A stretch of DNA of 64,000 nt. It comes from Clostridium niameyense (GTDB lineage: Bacteria > Bacillota > Clostridia > Clostridiales > Clostridiaceae). The notes under the pieces were generated by a model that was given only the letters and a program-made list of their open reading frames with translations, did no database searches and was not told the origin of the DNA. Where the stretch lies: positions 1,020,989 through 1,084,988 of the forward strand of contig NZ_LN849007.1 in NCBI RefSeq assembly GCF_001243045.1, given 5' to 3'. The position numbers and the translations under genes were made by a program. This document shows, one piece after another, positions 41,628 through 52,600 of the stretch (position 1 is the first letter of the stretch; each line of letters opens with the position of its first letter).

Positions 41628-41665
41628 AAAAATCCGGGTAATTAATTATATACCCGGATTTTTTT
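41628..41665 (+). terminator. terminator of ocd
   Basis: AAAAATCCGGGTA (41628-41640) with TACCCGGATTTTT (41651-41663), perfect 13-bp stem, T-run. Confidence 0.9.
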
Positions 41666-41841
41666 GTGCTCATTATAATAATGTTTTCTAAATTTCAGTA
41701 AATATTTAGATGATTCTTATAATAAATCTTATTAAGTTAAAGAATTATAAGTTGAATAAAAAACTATAAAAACATAATATATTATACTATGAAAGATAAT
41801 TTATATAATTAAAAATTAAAATATAATAAAAGGAGGATAGT

Positions 41842-42804
41842 ATGAAAGAGTCTTTTTTTTGCAAAGAATGGATACAGAAAAATAATATTAAAATTGAAAA
41901 ACATAAGGATTATTCTATTATAAAGTATATCTGTGATGATGATGGCTATGGTAGAGTTATAAGCTATAATTTATTTACAGGTATTAATATAATATTTATG
42001 GACTTTCATACATTACAATCTTTTAATGAAACAATATTAAATAATGAAATTATAGAAATAAGACATTCTAATAAAGGAAGAGTAGAATTTGAATTTGGTG
42101 ATAGGGGAGTATTTTATCTAAAAGAAGATGAATTTTGTATAAATAAAGCAAAAAATTTACCAGTAAAATATTCATTTCCATTTGCCTATAATAGTGGAGT
42201 AAGTTTAGTTATAGATAGGTCAATAATCAATGAAAAAACTCAACAAGTATTGAGTTTATTTGGAATAAATATTAAACAATTATGTAGTAATTTAGATTTA
42301 AATTTACAAAACTTTATATGTAAAACTCCTTCTCAATTAACTCATGTATTTAGTGAGCTGTATACTGCTAAAAACTCTAAGGATATTGATTATTTTAAAA
42401 TAAAAAGTATTGAAATTTTACATTTCGTTTCTAAATTAAAGAATGTAGATAGATTTGCTACAACATATTGTGTTAGGAAACATATTAATATAGTTAAAAA
42501 AATTCGAGATAAATTGGTGTATAATCTTGAGGAAAAAGTTTCTATAGAAGAACTTGTTGAAGCAGAGGATATTAGCTATACAACCTTTAGTACTGTGTAC
42601 AAGCAAATCTATGGTAAAAATCCTTATACATATTTAAAAGAGTATAAGATGAATTATGCAGCTATTAAACTTAAAGAAAGTGATATGAATATAAGTCAAA
42701 TAGCATTATCTTTAGGTTATAGCAATGCTAGTAAGTTTACCAAAGCATTTAAAGATATTTTTGGAATTTTGCCAAAAGACTATAGAAAGAAAATAATAAA
42801 TTGA
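41842..42804 (+). CDS. AraC-family regulator (YbtA-like)
   Basis: 320 residues. The C-terminal 100 residues are the AraC double helix-turn-helix (VSIEELVEAEDISYTTFSTVYKQIYGKNPYTYLKEYKMNYA and ISQIALSLGYSNASKFTKAFKDIFGILPKDYR). The N-terminal 200 residues would be the sensing domain, of the kind found in siderophore regulators PchR and YbtA (IEIRHSNKGRVEFEF). It stands directly upstream of the metallophore genes and is read in the same direction. Likely senses the metal-loaded product and activates the operon (inference from PchR/YbtA). Confidence 0.85.
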   Translation: MKESFFCKEWIQKNNIKIEKHKDYSIIKYICDDDGYGRVISYNLFTGINIIFMDFHTLQSFNETILNNEIIEIRHSNKGRVEFEFGDRGVFYLKEDEFCINKAKNLPVKYSFPFAYNSGVSLVIDRSIINEKTQQVLSLFGINIKQLCSNLDLNLQNFICKTPSQLTHVFSELYTAKNSKDIDYFKIKSIEILHFVSKLKNVDRFATTYCVRKHINIVKKIRDKLVYNLEEKVSIEELVEAEDISYTTFSTVYKQIYGKNPYTYLKEYKMNYAAIKLKESDMNISQIALSLGYSNASKFTKAFKDIFGILPKDYRKKIIN

Positions 42805-42865
42805 AAATGATGTTTTAAATAAAATTATATAAAATATTAAGATTATTTTAAGACTGCTTAACTCT

Positions 42866-42895
42866 AAAAATATTAATTTATAAATTAATATTTTT
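42866..42895 (+). terminator. perfect 30-bp palindrome after the AraC-type gene
   Basis: AAAAATATTAATTTA followed at once by its reverse complement; could be a terminator for either strand. Confidence 0.55.
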
Positions 42896-42980
42896 ATAAA
42901 ATAGTTTTGGGCTATTTTACAAATAAAAATATTTTTATGGAGTAGAAAAAAAAGATAATAAGAAGTATCATATAAAAAAG

Positions 42981-42998
42981 AGTTGACTATAGCTAACT
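42981..42998 (+). promoter_or_regulatory. DtxR-box-like palindrome before the metallophore operon
   Basis: AGTTGACTATAGCTAACT: 18 bp with AGTT-nn-CTATAG-nn-AACT symmetry, like DtxR/MntR-family operators, about 90 bases before the first gene. It covers TTGACT, a possible -35. No other gene is visible in 42805-43089. Confidence 0.45.
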
Positions 42999-43089
42999 TA
43001 ATTGATGGATTTATTTGTGAATATTATAGAAAAATATTTTATATTTTGAGAATGAAGAAGAATTGTTATATGAGCGAAGGGGGATATAA

Positions 43090-43827
43090 ATGTTTCAACC
43101 TGGAAAATTAATAAAAGATTTAGATACAGTAAAGGAAACGGATTCTATAATGTATTGTTTTCCTTACGCAGGGGCAGGAGCAAGTACATTTCGTAATTGG
43201 AATAAAGCTTTAAACTCAATTTTAAAAGTATGTCCAATACAATTACCAGGAAGAGAAGAAAGAATATTAGAAAAACCTTATCTAGATATGGAAAAATTAG
43301 CAGATGATATTGCCCAATTAATTCTTCATACATCTAATAAATTTTTTTTGTTTGGTCATAGCATGGGAACAAAAATTGCTTATGAAGTTGAAAAAAGATT
43401 AGAGGCAAAAGGAAGGATTACAGAACTTTTAATAGTGTCAGGTGGTAGAGTTCCACATATATCAGAGCCACATCCAATATATAATTTACCAGATAAAGAA
43501 TTTGAAGAAGGCTTAATTAGATTCGATGGAATGCCAAAAGAAATTATAAAAAATAGACAACTGTTTCAGTTTTTTCTACCTATAATTAGAGCGGATTTTA
43601 TATTAGATGAAAGTTATAATTCTACAAACACAAAACCTTTAAAATGTCCTATTTTATCATTAGGAGGAAATGAAGATAAAGATGGGAATTTGGAGGAGAT
43701 AAAAAAGTGGGCGTATTATACTGAGAATGATTTTAATTATCGTATATTTAAAGGTAAACATTTTTTTATAAAACAACAAGAAAAAGAAGTGCTTATGGAA
43801 ATTAAGAAGAAAATAGTAGGGTTATAA
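43090..43827 (+). CDS. type II thioesterase of NRPS cluster (YbtT/PchC-like)
   Basis: 245 residues. Removes wrong acyl groups from carrier proteins during nonribosomal synthesis. Alpha/beta hydrolase with the family start YCFPYAGAGASTFRNW, QLPGREER, nucleophile motif GHSMGT with Ser91, GGNEDKD near 195 (acidic residue) and GKHFFI near the C-terminus (catalytic His). First gene of the run; the next gene starts 2 bp after it. Confidence 0.92.
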   Translation: MFQPGKLIKDLDTVKETDSIMYCFPYAGAGASTFRNWNKALNSILKVCPIQLPGREERILEKPYLDMEKLADDIAQLILHTSNKFFLFGHSMGTKIAYEVEKRLEAKGRITELLIVSGGRVPHISEPHPIYNLPDKEFEEGLIRFDGMPKEIIKNRQLFQFFLPIIRADFILDESYNSTNTKPLKCPILSLGGNEDKDGNLEEIKKWAYYTENDFNYRIFKGKHFFIKQQEKEVLMEIKKKIVGL

Positions 43828-43829
43828 AA

Positions 43830-44516
43830 GTGTTAATTAAATATTATTACAATGACAATTTAAAAAATATAGGAAAGCTTTGTTTATCAGATTGTGAAAT
43901 TCATATTTGGATAATCAATTGGAAACTTTTAATTAAATGGTCATTAAGTTTACAGCATATATTAACGGAAAAAGAACAACGATATATATTAAAATTTAGA
44001 AATTATTGTGATAGAATGCGGAGTCTTACAGGTAAAGTAATTTCTAAAATGTTGTTATCTCAATATATTGGGATAAAATATAGTGAAATAGATATAAAAA
44101 TTGGAACATTCGGTAAACCAAGTTTGTTTATAGGAGCTAATAAAGATAATATTCACTATAACATATCACATTCAGGAGAATTTGTGGTACTTACATTTAC
44201 TAAATTAGAATGTATTGGTATTGATATTGAACTTATTAGAAATATTGATAATTTTGAGGAAGTGGCATTAAGTTGTTATACAAAAGAGGAATGTAATGAG
44301 ATTATAAAAAATAGAGATTATAAAATTTTTTTTAAATATTGGACAGCTAAAGAGGCCTATGTAAAAGCTTTAGGGTTAGGATTAAATAAGGATTTTAAGT
44401 CTTTTTCAATAAGAGAAAATAAGATTATAGAAAAGGGACAAATATTACCTAGGTGGAAAATATTCAAGCTAAAAGTTCATGATCAATATTCAGCTCACAT
44501 AGTTGTAAAGCTATAA
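43830..44516 (+). CDS. 4'-phosphopantetheinyl transferase (Sfp-like)
   Basis: 228 residues from a GTG start. Attaches the phosphopantetheine arm to the carrier domains of the two NRPSs. Sfp-type motifs: KPSLFI...IHYNISHSGE, GIDIELIR (metal-binding Asp/Glu), and FFKYWTAKEAYVKALGLGL with the W-x-x-KEA signature. Length normal for Sfp. Directly follows the thioesterase gene. Confidence 0.92.
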   Translation: MLIKYYYNDNLKNIGKLCLSDCEIHIWIINWKLLIKWSLSLQHILTEKEQRYILKFRNYCDRMRSLTGKVISKMLLSQYIGIKYSEIDIKIGTFGKPSLFIGANKDNIHYNISHSGEFVVLTFTKLECIGIDIELIRNIDNFEEVALSCYTKEECNEIIKNRDYKIFFKYWTAKEAYVKALGLGLNKDFKSFSIRENKIIEKGQILPRWKIFKLKVHDQYSAHIVVKL

Positions 44517-44535
44517 ACCATAAGGGGAGGGTATT

Positions 44536-46110
44536 TTGAATTCAATAAATTGTTATAATAAAAAGATTTATCCCAATAGGCAATATACAATAATATCATG
44601 GCTTTATAAAGTAATAGGAGATAATAAGGACAATATTGCGATTGTTGATGGAGATGAGTGTATAAGTTATGAAACCTTACAGAAAAAAATAGAACAGTAT
44701 GCTAAGTTTTTCTTGCGAATAGGTATTAGAGCTAAAAATAATGTAGTATTACAAATACCAAATAGCAAAGAATATGCATTTTCATTATTTGCATTGGTAA
44801 AAATAGGTGCAGTACCTGTAATTACAAATTCTCAATTTAGAGAAAAAGAAATAATAGGAATTATTAAAAAAACAGCAGCAGTAGCATATGTTTATTGTGG
44901 AAAATTTAGTGAAATTCCTTATAGGGAACTAGCAACTAAAGTAAAGAAAAAATACTGCAATGTAATTTTATGTTCAACAGATAATATAGAAAATGAAAAA
45001 GATGGTATATGCAAATCTTATAATGCAAGTGTTAATGAAACTGCTATTTTAATGATGTCTGGGGGAACAACAGGTTTTCCTAAAATAATTCCTATAAGTC
45101 ATAGTATGATTTTTTTACATCTTTTCTGCTACATAAAAAGATTTAATTTAACTTCTGATGATGTTTACCTTGCAGCATTGCCCTTAACACATAAACTTGG
45201 CCTGTATTCACCAGGTTTCCTTAATATATTGTTTATAGGGGGAAAATCGGTAATATGTAGGGTAGGAAGTTGTGATGAACATTTTTCTATAATAGAAAAT
45301 CAAAAAGTAACAGTTACATCAATAGTACCTACAATAGCTCGAATATGGATTGATTTTTTAGAATATGATAAAAGTTATGATTTATCAAGTATTAGGTTGG
45401 TTTCTATTGGAGGTTCAATGATAGATTCAGAAACGATATCAAGATTTATTAATAAAATTCATTGTAATGTTGGAATTATATATGGTACTACAGAAGGATT
45501 TTCAATGTATGGAATGTACAATAGAAATAGCAAAAGTATTTATAATGCTTATAAATATTTAATATCAGGATATGAAGATGTGAAAATTATTAAAGATAAT
45601 GGTGCAATAGCAAAAGAAAATGAATGTGGTGAATTAGTCATAAGGGGACCTTATACAATTAAGAATTATTATAATTTATCAGATAATTTGGGTGATAAGT
45701 TTACTCATAATGGATATTATAGAACGGGAGATAAAGCATGTTATGATAAAGAAAAAGGTTATCAGATAATTGGTAGGATTGTAGATCAAATTAATAGGGC
45801 AGGAGAAAAAATTGATCCTAATGAGATAGAAGAATGTATATGTCATCATCCATACGTGAAGGAGGCTATTGCTGTTGGAGTAGAAGATTATTTTTTAGGA
45901 GAAAAAAACTGTTTGTTTATAATACCTAAAAATAAATCAATAACATTACAAGAAGTACGGGTTTTTTTGAAGAAAAGAGGTTTAGCTTATTATAAAATTC
46001 CTGATAAATTAGTTCTTATTGAGAGTTGGCCACTTACACAAGTTAATAAAATTGATAAGATTAAATTAAGAAAAATAGCAAAAAAATCAGACTATGCAAA
46101 GGAGGCGTAG
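44536..46110 (+). CDS. aryl-acid-AMP ligase (salicylate / 2,3-dihydroxybenzoate type)
   Basis: 524 residues. Activates an aryl acid as adenylate and loads it on the carrier domain at the front of the first NRPS. EntE/DhbE/YbtE pattern: RQYTIISWL at the start, MMSGGTTGFPKIIPISH P-loop near residues 174-190, LPLTHKLGLYSPGFL, YGTTEGF, GYYRTGDKA, and a C-terminal NRAGEKIDPNEIEE with Lys in the last domain. Whether salicylate or dihydroxybenzoate is used cannot be told safely by eye. No salicylate synthase gene is in the window. Confidence 0.9.
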   Translation: MNSINCYNKKIYPNRQYTIISWLYKVIGDNKDNIAIVDGDECISYETLQKKIEQYAKFFLRIGIRAKNNVVLQIPNSKEYAFSLFALVKIGAVPVITNSQFREKEIIGIIKKTAAVAYVYCGKFSEIPYRELATKVKKKYCNVILCSTDNIENEKDGICKSYNASVNETAILMMSGGTTGFPKIIPISHSMIFLHLFCYIKRFNLTSDDVYLAALPLTHKLGLYSPGFLNILFIGGKSVICRVGSCDEHFSIIENQKVTVTSIVPTIARIWIDFLEYDKSYDLSSIRLVSIGGSMIDSETISRFINKIHCNVGIIYGTTEGFSMYGMYNRNSKSIYNAYKYLISGYEDVKIIKDNGAIAKENECGELVIRGPYTIKNYYNLSDNLGDKFTHNGYYRTGDKACYDKEKGYQIIGRIVDQINRAGEKIDPNEIEECICHHPYVKEAIAVGVEDYFLGEKNCLFIIPKNKSITLQEVRVFLKKRGLAYYKIPDKLVLIESWPLTQVNKIDKIKLRKIAKKSDYAKEA

Positions 46111-46115
46111 ATAAA

Positions 46116-49100
46116 TTGAGTGATAAAATAAATTACTTAGATTTTAAAAAAATTATTATTGACATTTTACAAAATTCAATTAATGAAGACATAGAACAAA
46201 GTAACTTAGTTGAACTTGGATTAAACTCATTGAAAACAATGTTAATAATTAATGAATTAAGAAAAAGACAAATTAAAGTTTCATTCTCTCAACTTATGTC
46301 AGCTCCCTATGTTAAGGATTGGTGGAAAATAATTAAGGAACAATTTAAAAATAGTACTTTTGAAGAAATTAATTTAATGAAAAAGCCCTATTGTAGGGAA
46401 TATCCTTTAACAGATGTGCAATATGCGTATTGGCTAGGAAGAGATAATAATCAAATTTTAGGTGGAGTATCTTGTCATATATATTTTGAATTTAAGTGTG
46501 GTGCAATAGATAAAAGTAGATTAAATGATGCTTGGAATAAGGTGCAAAATCATCATTCTGTATTAAAAACAAAATTTCTATCTCAGGGTAGACAAATAAT
46601 TTGCGAAAATACATATAAAAATAACATAACTGTTTATGATTTAAAAAAGTTAAGTAATGAAAAAAAGAATGAAAAACTAAAGGACATTAGAGAAAAGATT
46701 TCTCATAGATTAATGAAGGTTGAAGAGGGACAGGTAGCAGATGTAATTTTATCAAGTCTTAATGAGAATGAAAGTATAATTCATTTTGATGTTGAATTGT
46801 TAGTAGCTGATTTAAGAAGTATTAAAATAATATTAAAAGATTTGTTAGCTGCCTATGAAGGTAAAGCTTTATCAACAATACCGTTAGAATGGGATTTTTC
46901 TAATTTTATTTATGATAAATTACAGGAAGATACAATAGATTTTCAAAATGCACAAAAATATTGGAAAAACCAAGTAAAGGATTTACCTGGGGCTCCGCAA
47001 TTACCTTATTGTGGTAATCCCTATAAGATTAAATCACATAGGTTTATTCGTAGAAATTATATATTAAATAAAAATAGACTAGATTTATTAAAAAAATATG
47101 CTTGTCAAAATCATGTGACTCCAGCAATGATTTTCTTAACTATATATGCAGAAATATTAAAAAGGTTTAGTACTTCAGAAGAATTTTTGATAAATGTTCC
47201 CATTTTCGATAGACCACCAGAATTTGAAAATGTTGTAGCAGATTTTACAAATACAGTATTGTTACCTATAAAAAATGTAGAACAGAATAATTTTATAGAA
47301 AATGTATTGCAAATTAAAGATGAATTTTTGGAAGTGATGCAATATTCATCTTATTCTGGAGTAAGGGTAATAAGGGATATATTAAAAAATAATTTAGGAC
47401 AAGAGGTAATTGCACCAGTTGTTTTTTCGTGTGACTATGAAAATTCTATAATTAATGAGAAATTTGAAAAAGCATTAGGAAAATTAAGTTACATCAGTTC
47501 TCAGACGCCACAAGTGTTGATTGATTTTCAAATTATTGGAGTTGCTGAAGGGTTAATGCTTTCTTGGGATGTTGTAGAAGAGGCATTTAATGAAGACGTT
47601 ATTGAAGTTATGTTTGATTGTTATATTAAAAGTCTAAATTGGGTGATTGATAATTCTCACAAATGGAATGAGACTTTATCTATAATTGATGAGAATTTTT
47701 TTATTAATAGATATTTAAATATGAATAACTTAAATCAAAGAAAGTCTAAATGTATTCATGAAGAAATATTTAAAAATGCTAATTTAACTCCTGAAAAGAT
47801 AGCAGTAATTGAATCAGATACAGGTAAGGAAATTTCATATAAAGAACTTATTAAAAAATCTAAAAAATTGGCTACGGTTTTAATAAAAAATAATATAGGT
47901 AAGGGAGATAAAATTGGAATTAGACTGAAAAGAGGAAGTAATCAAATTATAGCAACGCTAGCAGTGCTTGCTGTCGGTGCAAGTTATGTTCCTATAGGAA
48001 TAAAGCAGCCAATTAATAGGGTGGAAAATATAGTATTAAAATCAAAAATAAAATATGTAATAACAGATTTAGATGATATTACTCCTATTGATACTAATAT
48101 TAAAATTCTTACAATTGATTCAAAATCTTTAGAAATGGAAGATGAAATACAAAATATTATTATTTCAGATCCCAAAGATATTGCTTATATAATATTTACA
48201 TCAGGAACAACGGGAGAACCAAAAGGCGTTGAAATTACTCATTCTGGGGCTTGGAATACAATTAATGAAGTAAATTTAAAATGTGATGTAAAAAAAGAGG
48301 ATAAGCTACTTTCTATTTCATCAATGGAATTTGATTTATCAGTATATGATATTTTTGGCGTTTTAGCACGAGGGGGAACAATAGTATTAATTGGTGAAGG
48401 TAAAGAAAGAGATTCATCTATATGGGTTTCATTGATGGACAAATATGAAATAACTTTATGGAATTCAGTTCCATTTTTATTGGATATGTTATTATCTATG
48501 GCTGAAGAGGAGAAAAAAATATTCCCATTTTTAAGGAAAGTTATGTTATCAGGAGATTGGATTGGTTTGGATCTACCAGAAAGGTTAAATAAAATAGCAC
48601 CAAAAGCAGATATATTAGCCATGGGTGGAGCTACAGAAGCATCAATTTGGTCTAATTTTTTCGAAGTGAAACTGCCTATACCAGATAAGTGGGTATCTAT
48701 ACCTTATGGAAAACCGTTATTTGGTCAACTGTATAGGGTTGTTGATAAATATGGTAGGGATTGTCCTGACTGGGTTCCCGGTGAATTATGGATTGGAGGT
48801 AAAGGAGTAGCTAATGGATATGTTGGTGATGAAGTTTTAACAAAACAAAAATTTGTAAATTTTAAAGGTATTAGATGGTATAAAACTGGAGATACAGGGC
48901 GATTTTGGAATGATGGTACTATTGAATTTTTAGGAAGAAATGATACGCAAGTAAAAATAAAAGGACATAGAATTGAGCTTGGAGAGATAGAAAATTCAAT
49001 AAATAAATATAAAGGAGTAGTTAATTCAGTAGTTTGTTCTATTAAAGACATAGAAGGAAAAAATAAAAATCTTGGTGCTTATATTGTTATGAAGGATAAG

Positions 49101-49586
49101 TATATGGAAAGTGGTATTTCTAATAAAAAAGAAGAAAATATAGATAAAATTAAAGAGTTTTTAAGATTATATTTGCCGGAATATATGATTCCATTAAAGT
49201 ATTATATTGCAGAAAGTATGCCGCTATCAGGAAATGGAAAAGTTGACAGAAAGAAAATTGCAAAAATTTTAAGCGAATGTCAGGGTATTTCTCAATCTAA
49301 ATCAAATTTTGAACTGCCTAAAGGTAAATTGGAAAAAGAACTGGCATCTATTTGGAAAGAAGTTTTGAAAATAAAAAAAATATTTAGAAATGATAACTTT
49401 TTTGAAATAGGAGGAGATAGTCTAACAGCAGTATCCTTGATATCAAGAATAAAAAATATGGATATGCTTCACTCAGATATATCTATACAAATATTATTTA
49501 TACATCCAACCATTAGTTTGTTAGCTGAAGAAATCCAAAGGATGAATAAAGAGTCGGAATTAGAAGTAGAAATTGTAACTATATAA
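46116..49586 (+). CDS. NRPS: ArCP-Cy-A(Cys)-PCP (PchE-like, no epimerase)
   Basis: 1156 residues. Aryl carrier at 10-80 (ELGLNSLK, Ser near 38). Cyclisation domain about 90-525 (YPLTDVQYAYWLGR; active motif reads E-LLVA-D-LR-S, with Glu for the first Asp of DxxxxDxxS). Adenylation domain about 545-1055 (FTSGTTGEPKG near 694, FDLSVYDIFG near 739, GGATEASIWS near 837, a cysteine-type set). Peptidyl carrier about 1070-1145 (IGGDSLTA, Ser near 1100). It joins the aryl unit to cysteine and closes a thiazoline. Unlike P. aeruginosa PchE (about 1440 residues), there is no insertion between adenylation motifs A8 and A10, so no epimerase. Confidence 0.93.
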   Translation: MSDKINYLDFKKIIIDILQNSINEDIEQSNLVELGLNSLKTMLIINELRKRQIKVSFSQLMSAPYVKDWWKIIKEQFKNSTFEEINLMKKPYCREYPLTDVQYAYWLGRDNNQILGGVSCHIYFEFKCGAIDKSRLNDAWNKVQNHHSVLKTKFLSQGRQIICENTYKNNITVYDLKKLSNEKKNEKLKDIREKISHRLMKVEEGQVADVILSSLNENESIIHFDVELLVADLRSIKIILKDLLAAYEGKALSTIPLEWDFSNFIYDKLQEDTIDFQNAQKYWKNQVKDLPGAPQLPYCGNPYKIKSHRFIRRNYILNKNRLDLLKKYACQNHVTPAMIFLTIYAEILKRFSTSEEFLINVPIFDRPPEFENVVADFTNTVLLPIKNVEQNNFIENVLQIKDEFLEVMQYSSYSGVRVIRDILKNNLGQEVIAPVVFSCDYENSIINEKFEKALGKLSYISSQTPQVLIDFQIIGVAEGLMLSWDVVEEAFNEDVIEVMFDCYIKSLNWVIDNSHKWNETLSIIDENFFINRYLNMNNLNQRKSKCIHEEIFKNANLTPEKIAVIESDTGKEISYKELIKKSKKLATVLIKNNIGKGDKIGIRLKRGSNQIIATLAVLAVGASYVPIGIKQPINRVENIVLKSKIKYVITDLDDITPIDTNIKILTIDSKSLEMEDEIQNIIISDPKDIAYIIFTSGTTGEPKGVEITHSGAWNTINEVNLKCDVKKEDKLLSISSMEFDLSVYDIFGVLARGGTIVLIGEGKERDSSIWVSLMDKYEITLWNSVPFLLDMLLSMAEEEKKIFPFLRKVMLSGDWIGLDLPERLNKIAPKADILAMGGATEASIWSNFFEVKLPIPDKWVSIPYGKPLFGQLYRVVDKYGRDCPDWVPGELWIGGKGVANGYVGDEVLTKQKFVNFKGIRWYKTGDTGRFWNDGTIEFLGRNDTQVKIKGHRIELGEIENSINKYKGVVNSVVCSIKDIEGKNKNLGAYIVMKDKYMESGISNKKEENIDKIKEFLRLYLPEYMIPLKYYIAESMPLSGNGKVDRKKIAKILSECQGISQSKSNFELPKGKLEKELASIWKEVLKIKKIFRNDNFFEIGGDSLTAVSLISRIKNMDMLHSDISIQILFIHPTISLLAEEIQRMNKESELEVEIVTI

Positions 49587-49655
49587 ATTAATATTTTCAA
49601 GTAAAAACTATTGAATGCTTTTATTGATGAATGAAATGTAAAAGGAGGATGGTCC

Positions 49656-52600
49656 ATGGGAATTCAAGACTATATTGATGAATTAACCGAAAAAAATATC
49701 ATTATATGGACAGAAGGAGACAATATAAAATATAAGGCTCCTAAGGGTACAGTTACATCTAAGATATTAGAAAGTATAAAATCTAGAAAAGCTGAAATTT
49801 TACAATATTTTGGTGAAAATGATGATATGAAATTCACTAAAAACCACAAACTTAGATATGAGAAATTTCCTTTAACTAATATACAAAACTCATATGTGAT
49901 GGGAAGAAATAATTTATATGAGTTAGGTGGAGTAGGTTGTCATGGATATATTGAAGTGGTTTTTGATGAGATACTTGATAGGGATAAAATAGAAACTGCA
50001 TGGAATAAAGTAATTCAAAAGCATGATATGTTAAGAGCAATTATATTAAATTCTGAATATCAGATAGTGCAAGAAGCAGTGCCTTATGTTAAAGTTCCTT
50101 GTATAGATTTAAGAGAAGCAAATGAAGGAGTTATTAAAGAAAGAGAAGATCTATGTAATAAATTAGCTAATAAGCAGTATGAACTAGGAGAATGGCCTAT
50201 GTGTGATTTAGCTCTTAGCATAGAAAATAAAAAAAGTATAATTCATTTTTCGTTAGATATGCTTATTGCGGATTTTGTAAGTATGAATATTATTTTAAAT
50301 GATTTAGAGTTGTTTTATAGAAACTCAGATATGATTATTATACCAACTACACTTTATAGGGATGTTGTAATTTATCAAAGTAAGCAGAAATCATTAAAGT
50401 CTATGGCTAGACGTGAAGCTGAATTATATTGGAATAAAAAGATACGAGAAATGGGTGAAGCACCCGATTTACCAGTGTTAAGTAATAATAATGATAATTT
50501 TAAATTTTTTCAGAAAAAGGTCTTTATAGATAATAAATTATGGAATAGTTTTTGTAGCAGTGGGAGTAAGCATAGGGTAACTCCATCAGTACTAATTATG
50601 TCTTGTTTATCAGAAATTATATCTTTATGGTCTTCCAATAATAAATTTTGTATTAATACAACACTTTTAAATAGACCTAATATCTCAGATGACATAGACA
50701 AAATTGTTGGTGATTTTACTGATGTTAATATAACATCAGTAGAGCTTAACTATAAGAATAATTTTATAGAAAGAGTTCAAAGCTTGCAAGAGACCCTTTG
50801 GAATGATTTAGAGCATAATGCGGTTTCTGGTGTAGAAGTATTAAGAAAACTTACAAAACAAAGAAAAAAGAATGTTATTATTCCTGTTGTATTTACAAGT
50901 ACATTAGGTGTAAGTTCAAAAAATGATATGACAGTTAAAAAAGCTATTGGAAATAAATTAAGTCAAACTCCACAAGTATATATAGATTGTCAAGCATCAG
51001 AAGAAAATTCAGGAGCAACTATAAATTGGGATATTAGAGAAGGTATATTTGATGAATGTGTAATAGACGATATGTTTGAAAGTTTTAAAGAATTGATACT
51101 TTCAATTTGTAAAGAAGCAGATAAAATATTTTTACTAAAACATCCGGCTAAACTACCATATGAAACAGTAGAAATAAGAACTAAGGTAAATAATACACAA
51201 AAGAACATACAGCCAATGATGTTAGAAGATGGATTTTTAAATTCCCTAAAAAAATATCCTAAAAAAACGGCCCTTATAACTGAGGATGGAGAGTATACTT
51301 ATAAAAAATTATCTAAATATGTTGTAAGTATTATAAATATTTTAAATCAAGAACATGTGAAAAAAGGAGATACAGTAGGAATTAATATAGATAAAGGGGT
51401 ATGGCAAATTGCTGCAGTTTTGGCAACATTGATTGTTAAAGCAACATATGTGCCAATTGATTTTACTCAGCCAACAATAAGAAAGAAAAAGATCATTAAT
51501 AAGGCAGGAATAAAATTAGTTTTTTCACAGGAAGAAGAAATAGAACTACAAAAAGATTGTAAATTAGTTAATGTAAGTAGTATTAGTATAGGGAATATGG
51601 AAGATATGGAAATTATAAAAATTAATGATATAAAAACTGATAAGGATTATGATAGACCTGCTTATATAATTTTTACATCTGGAACAACCGGTGAACCTAA
51701 AGGAGTAATAATTAGTCATAGAGCTGCAATGAACACAATATGTGATGTTAACCAAAGATACAATATTAATAAAAATGACATTTTTTTAGGATTGGCAAAT
51801 TTATCTTTTGATTTATCTGTATATGATATTTTTGGTTGTTTTATGATTTCCGGAACATTAGTACTACCTAATTCAGATAAAATTAAGGACTCTAAATATT
51901 TAGCTGACTTGGTTTTAGTACAAAAAATAACTATATGGAATTCAGTGCCAGCACAAATGCAAATGTTTATAAATTACTTAGAATCAGTAGAATATAATTC
52001 AAATATTAATATTAAATTAATATTACTTTCAGGTGACTGGATACCAGTTAATTTACCAAAAAGGATTTATAGTATATTAAATAATACCAAAGTTGTTAGC
52101 TTAGGTGGAGCAACAGAAGCATCAATTTGGTCTATATTATATGACATTGAACAAGATAAGTCTTTTGAAAAAAGTATACCATATGGTAAACCTATGTATA
52201 ATCAAAAATTCTATATTTTAGATGAGAATATGCAACATTGTCCCAATTATGTAGATGGTAGCTTATATATTGGGGGAGTAGGATTATCCTTGGGATATTT
52301 AAATGATGAAAAACAAAATAAAGAAAAATATTGTATTTTACAAGAAACACAAGAAAGAGTATATAAAACAGGTGATAGAGGCTGTTATAGAAAAGATGGT
52401 GTAATTATATTTAAAGGTAGAGACAAAGGTGATGAACAAGTAAAGATTCATGGGCATAGGGTTGAGTTACCAGAAATACGTTCTGTATTAAATGAACATC
52501 CATCAATTAATTCAGCTGTTACTTTAGCAATAGGAGATACTCCAGATAATCTACACATTAATGCTGTTGTTTCACCAATGATAAAAAATAATTTAGGGGA

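Noticed and set aside
48239-49051. Minus-strand frames opposite the NRPS adenylation domain
   Set aside because: The plus strand encodes clear conserved adenylation motifs over the same span.
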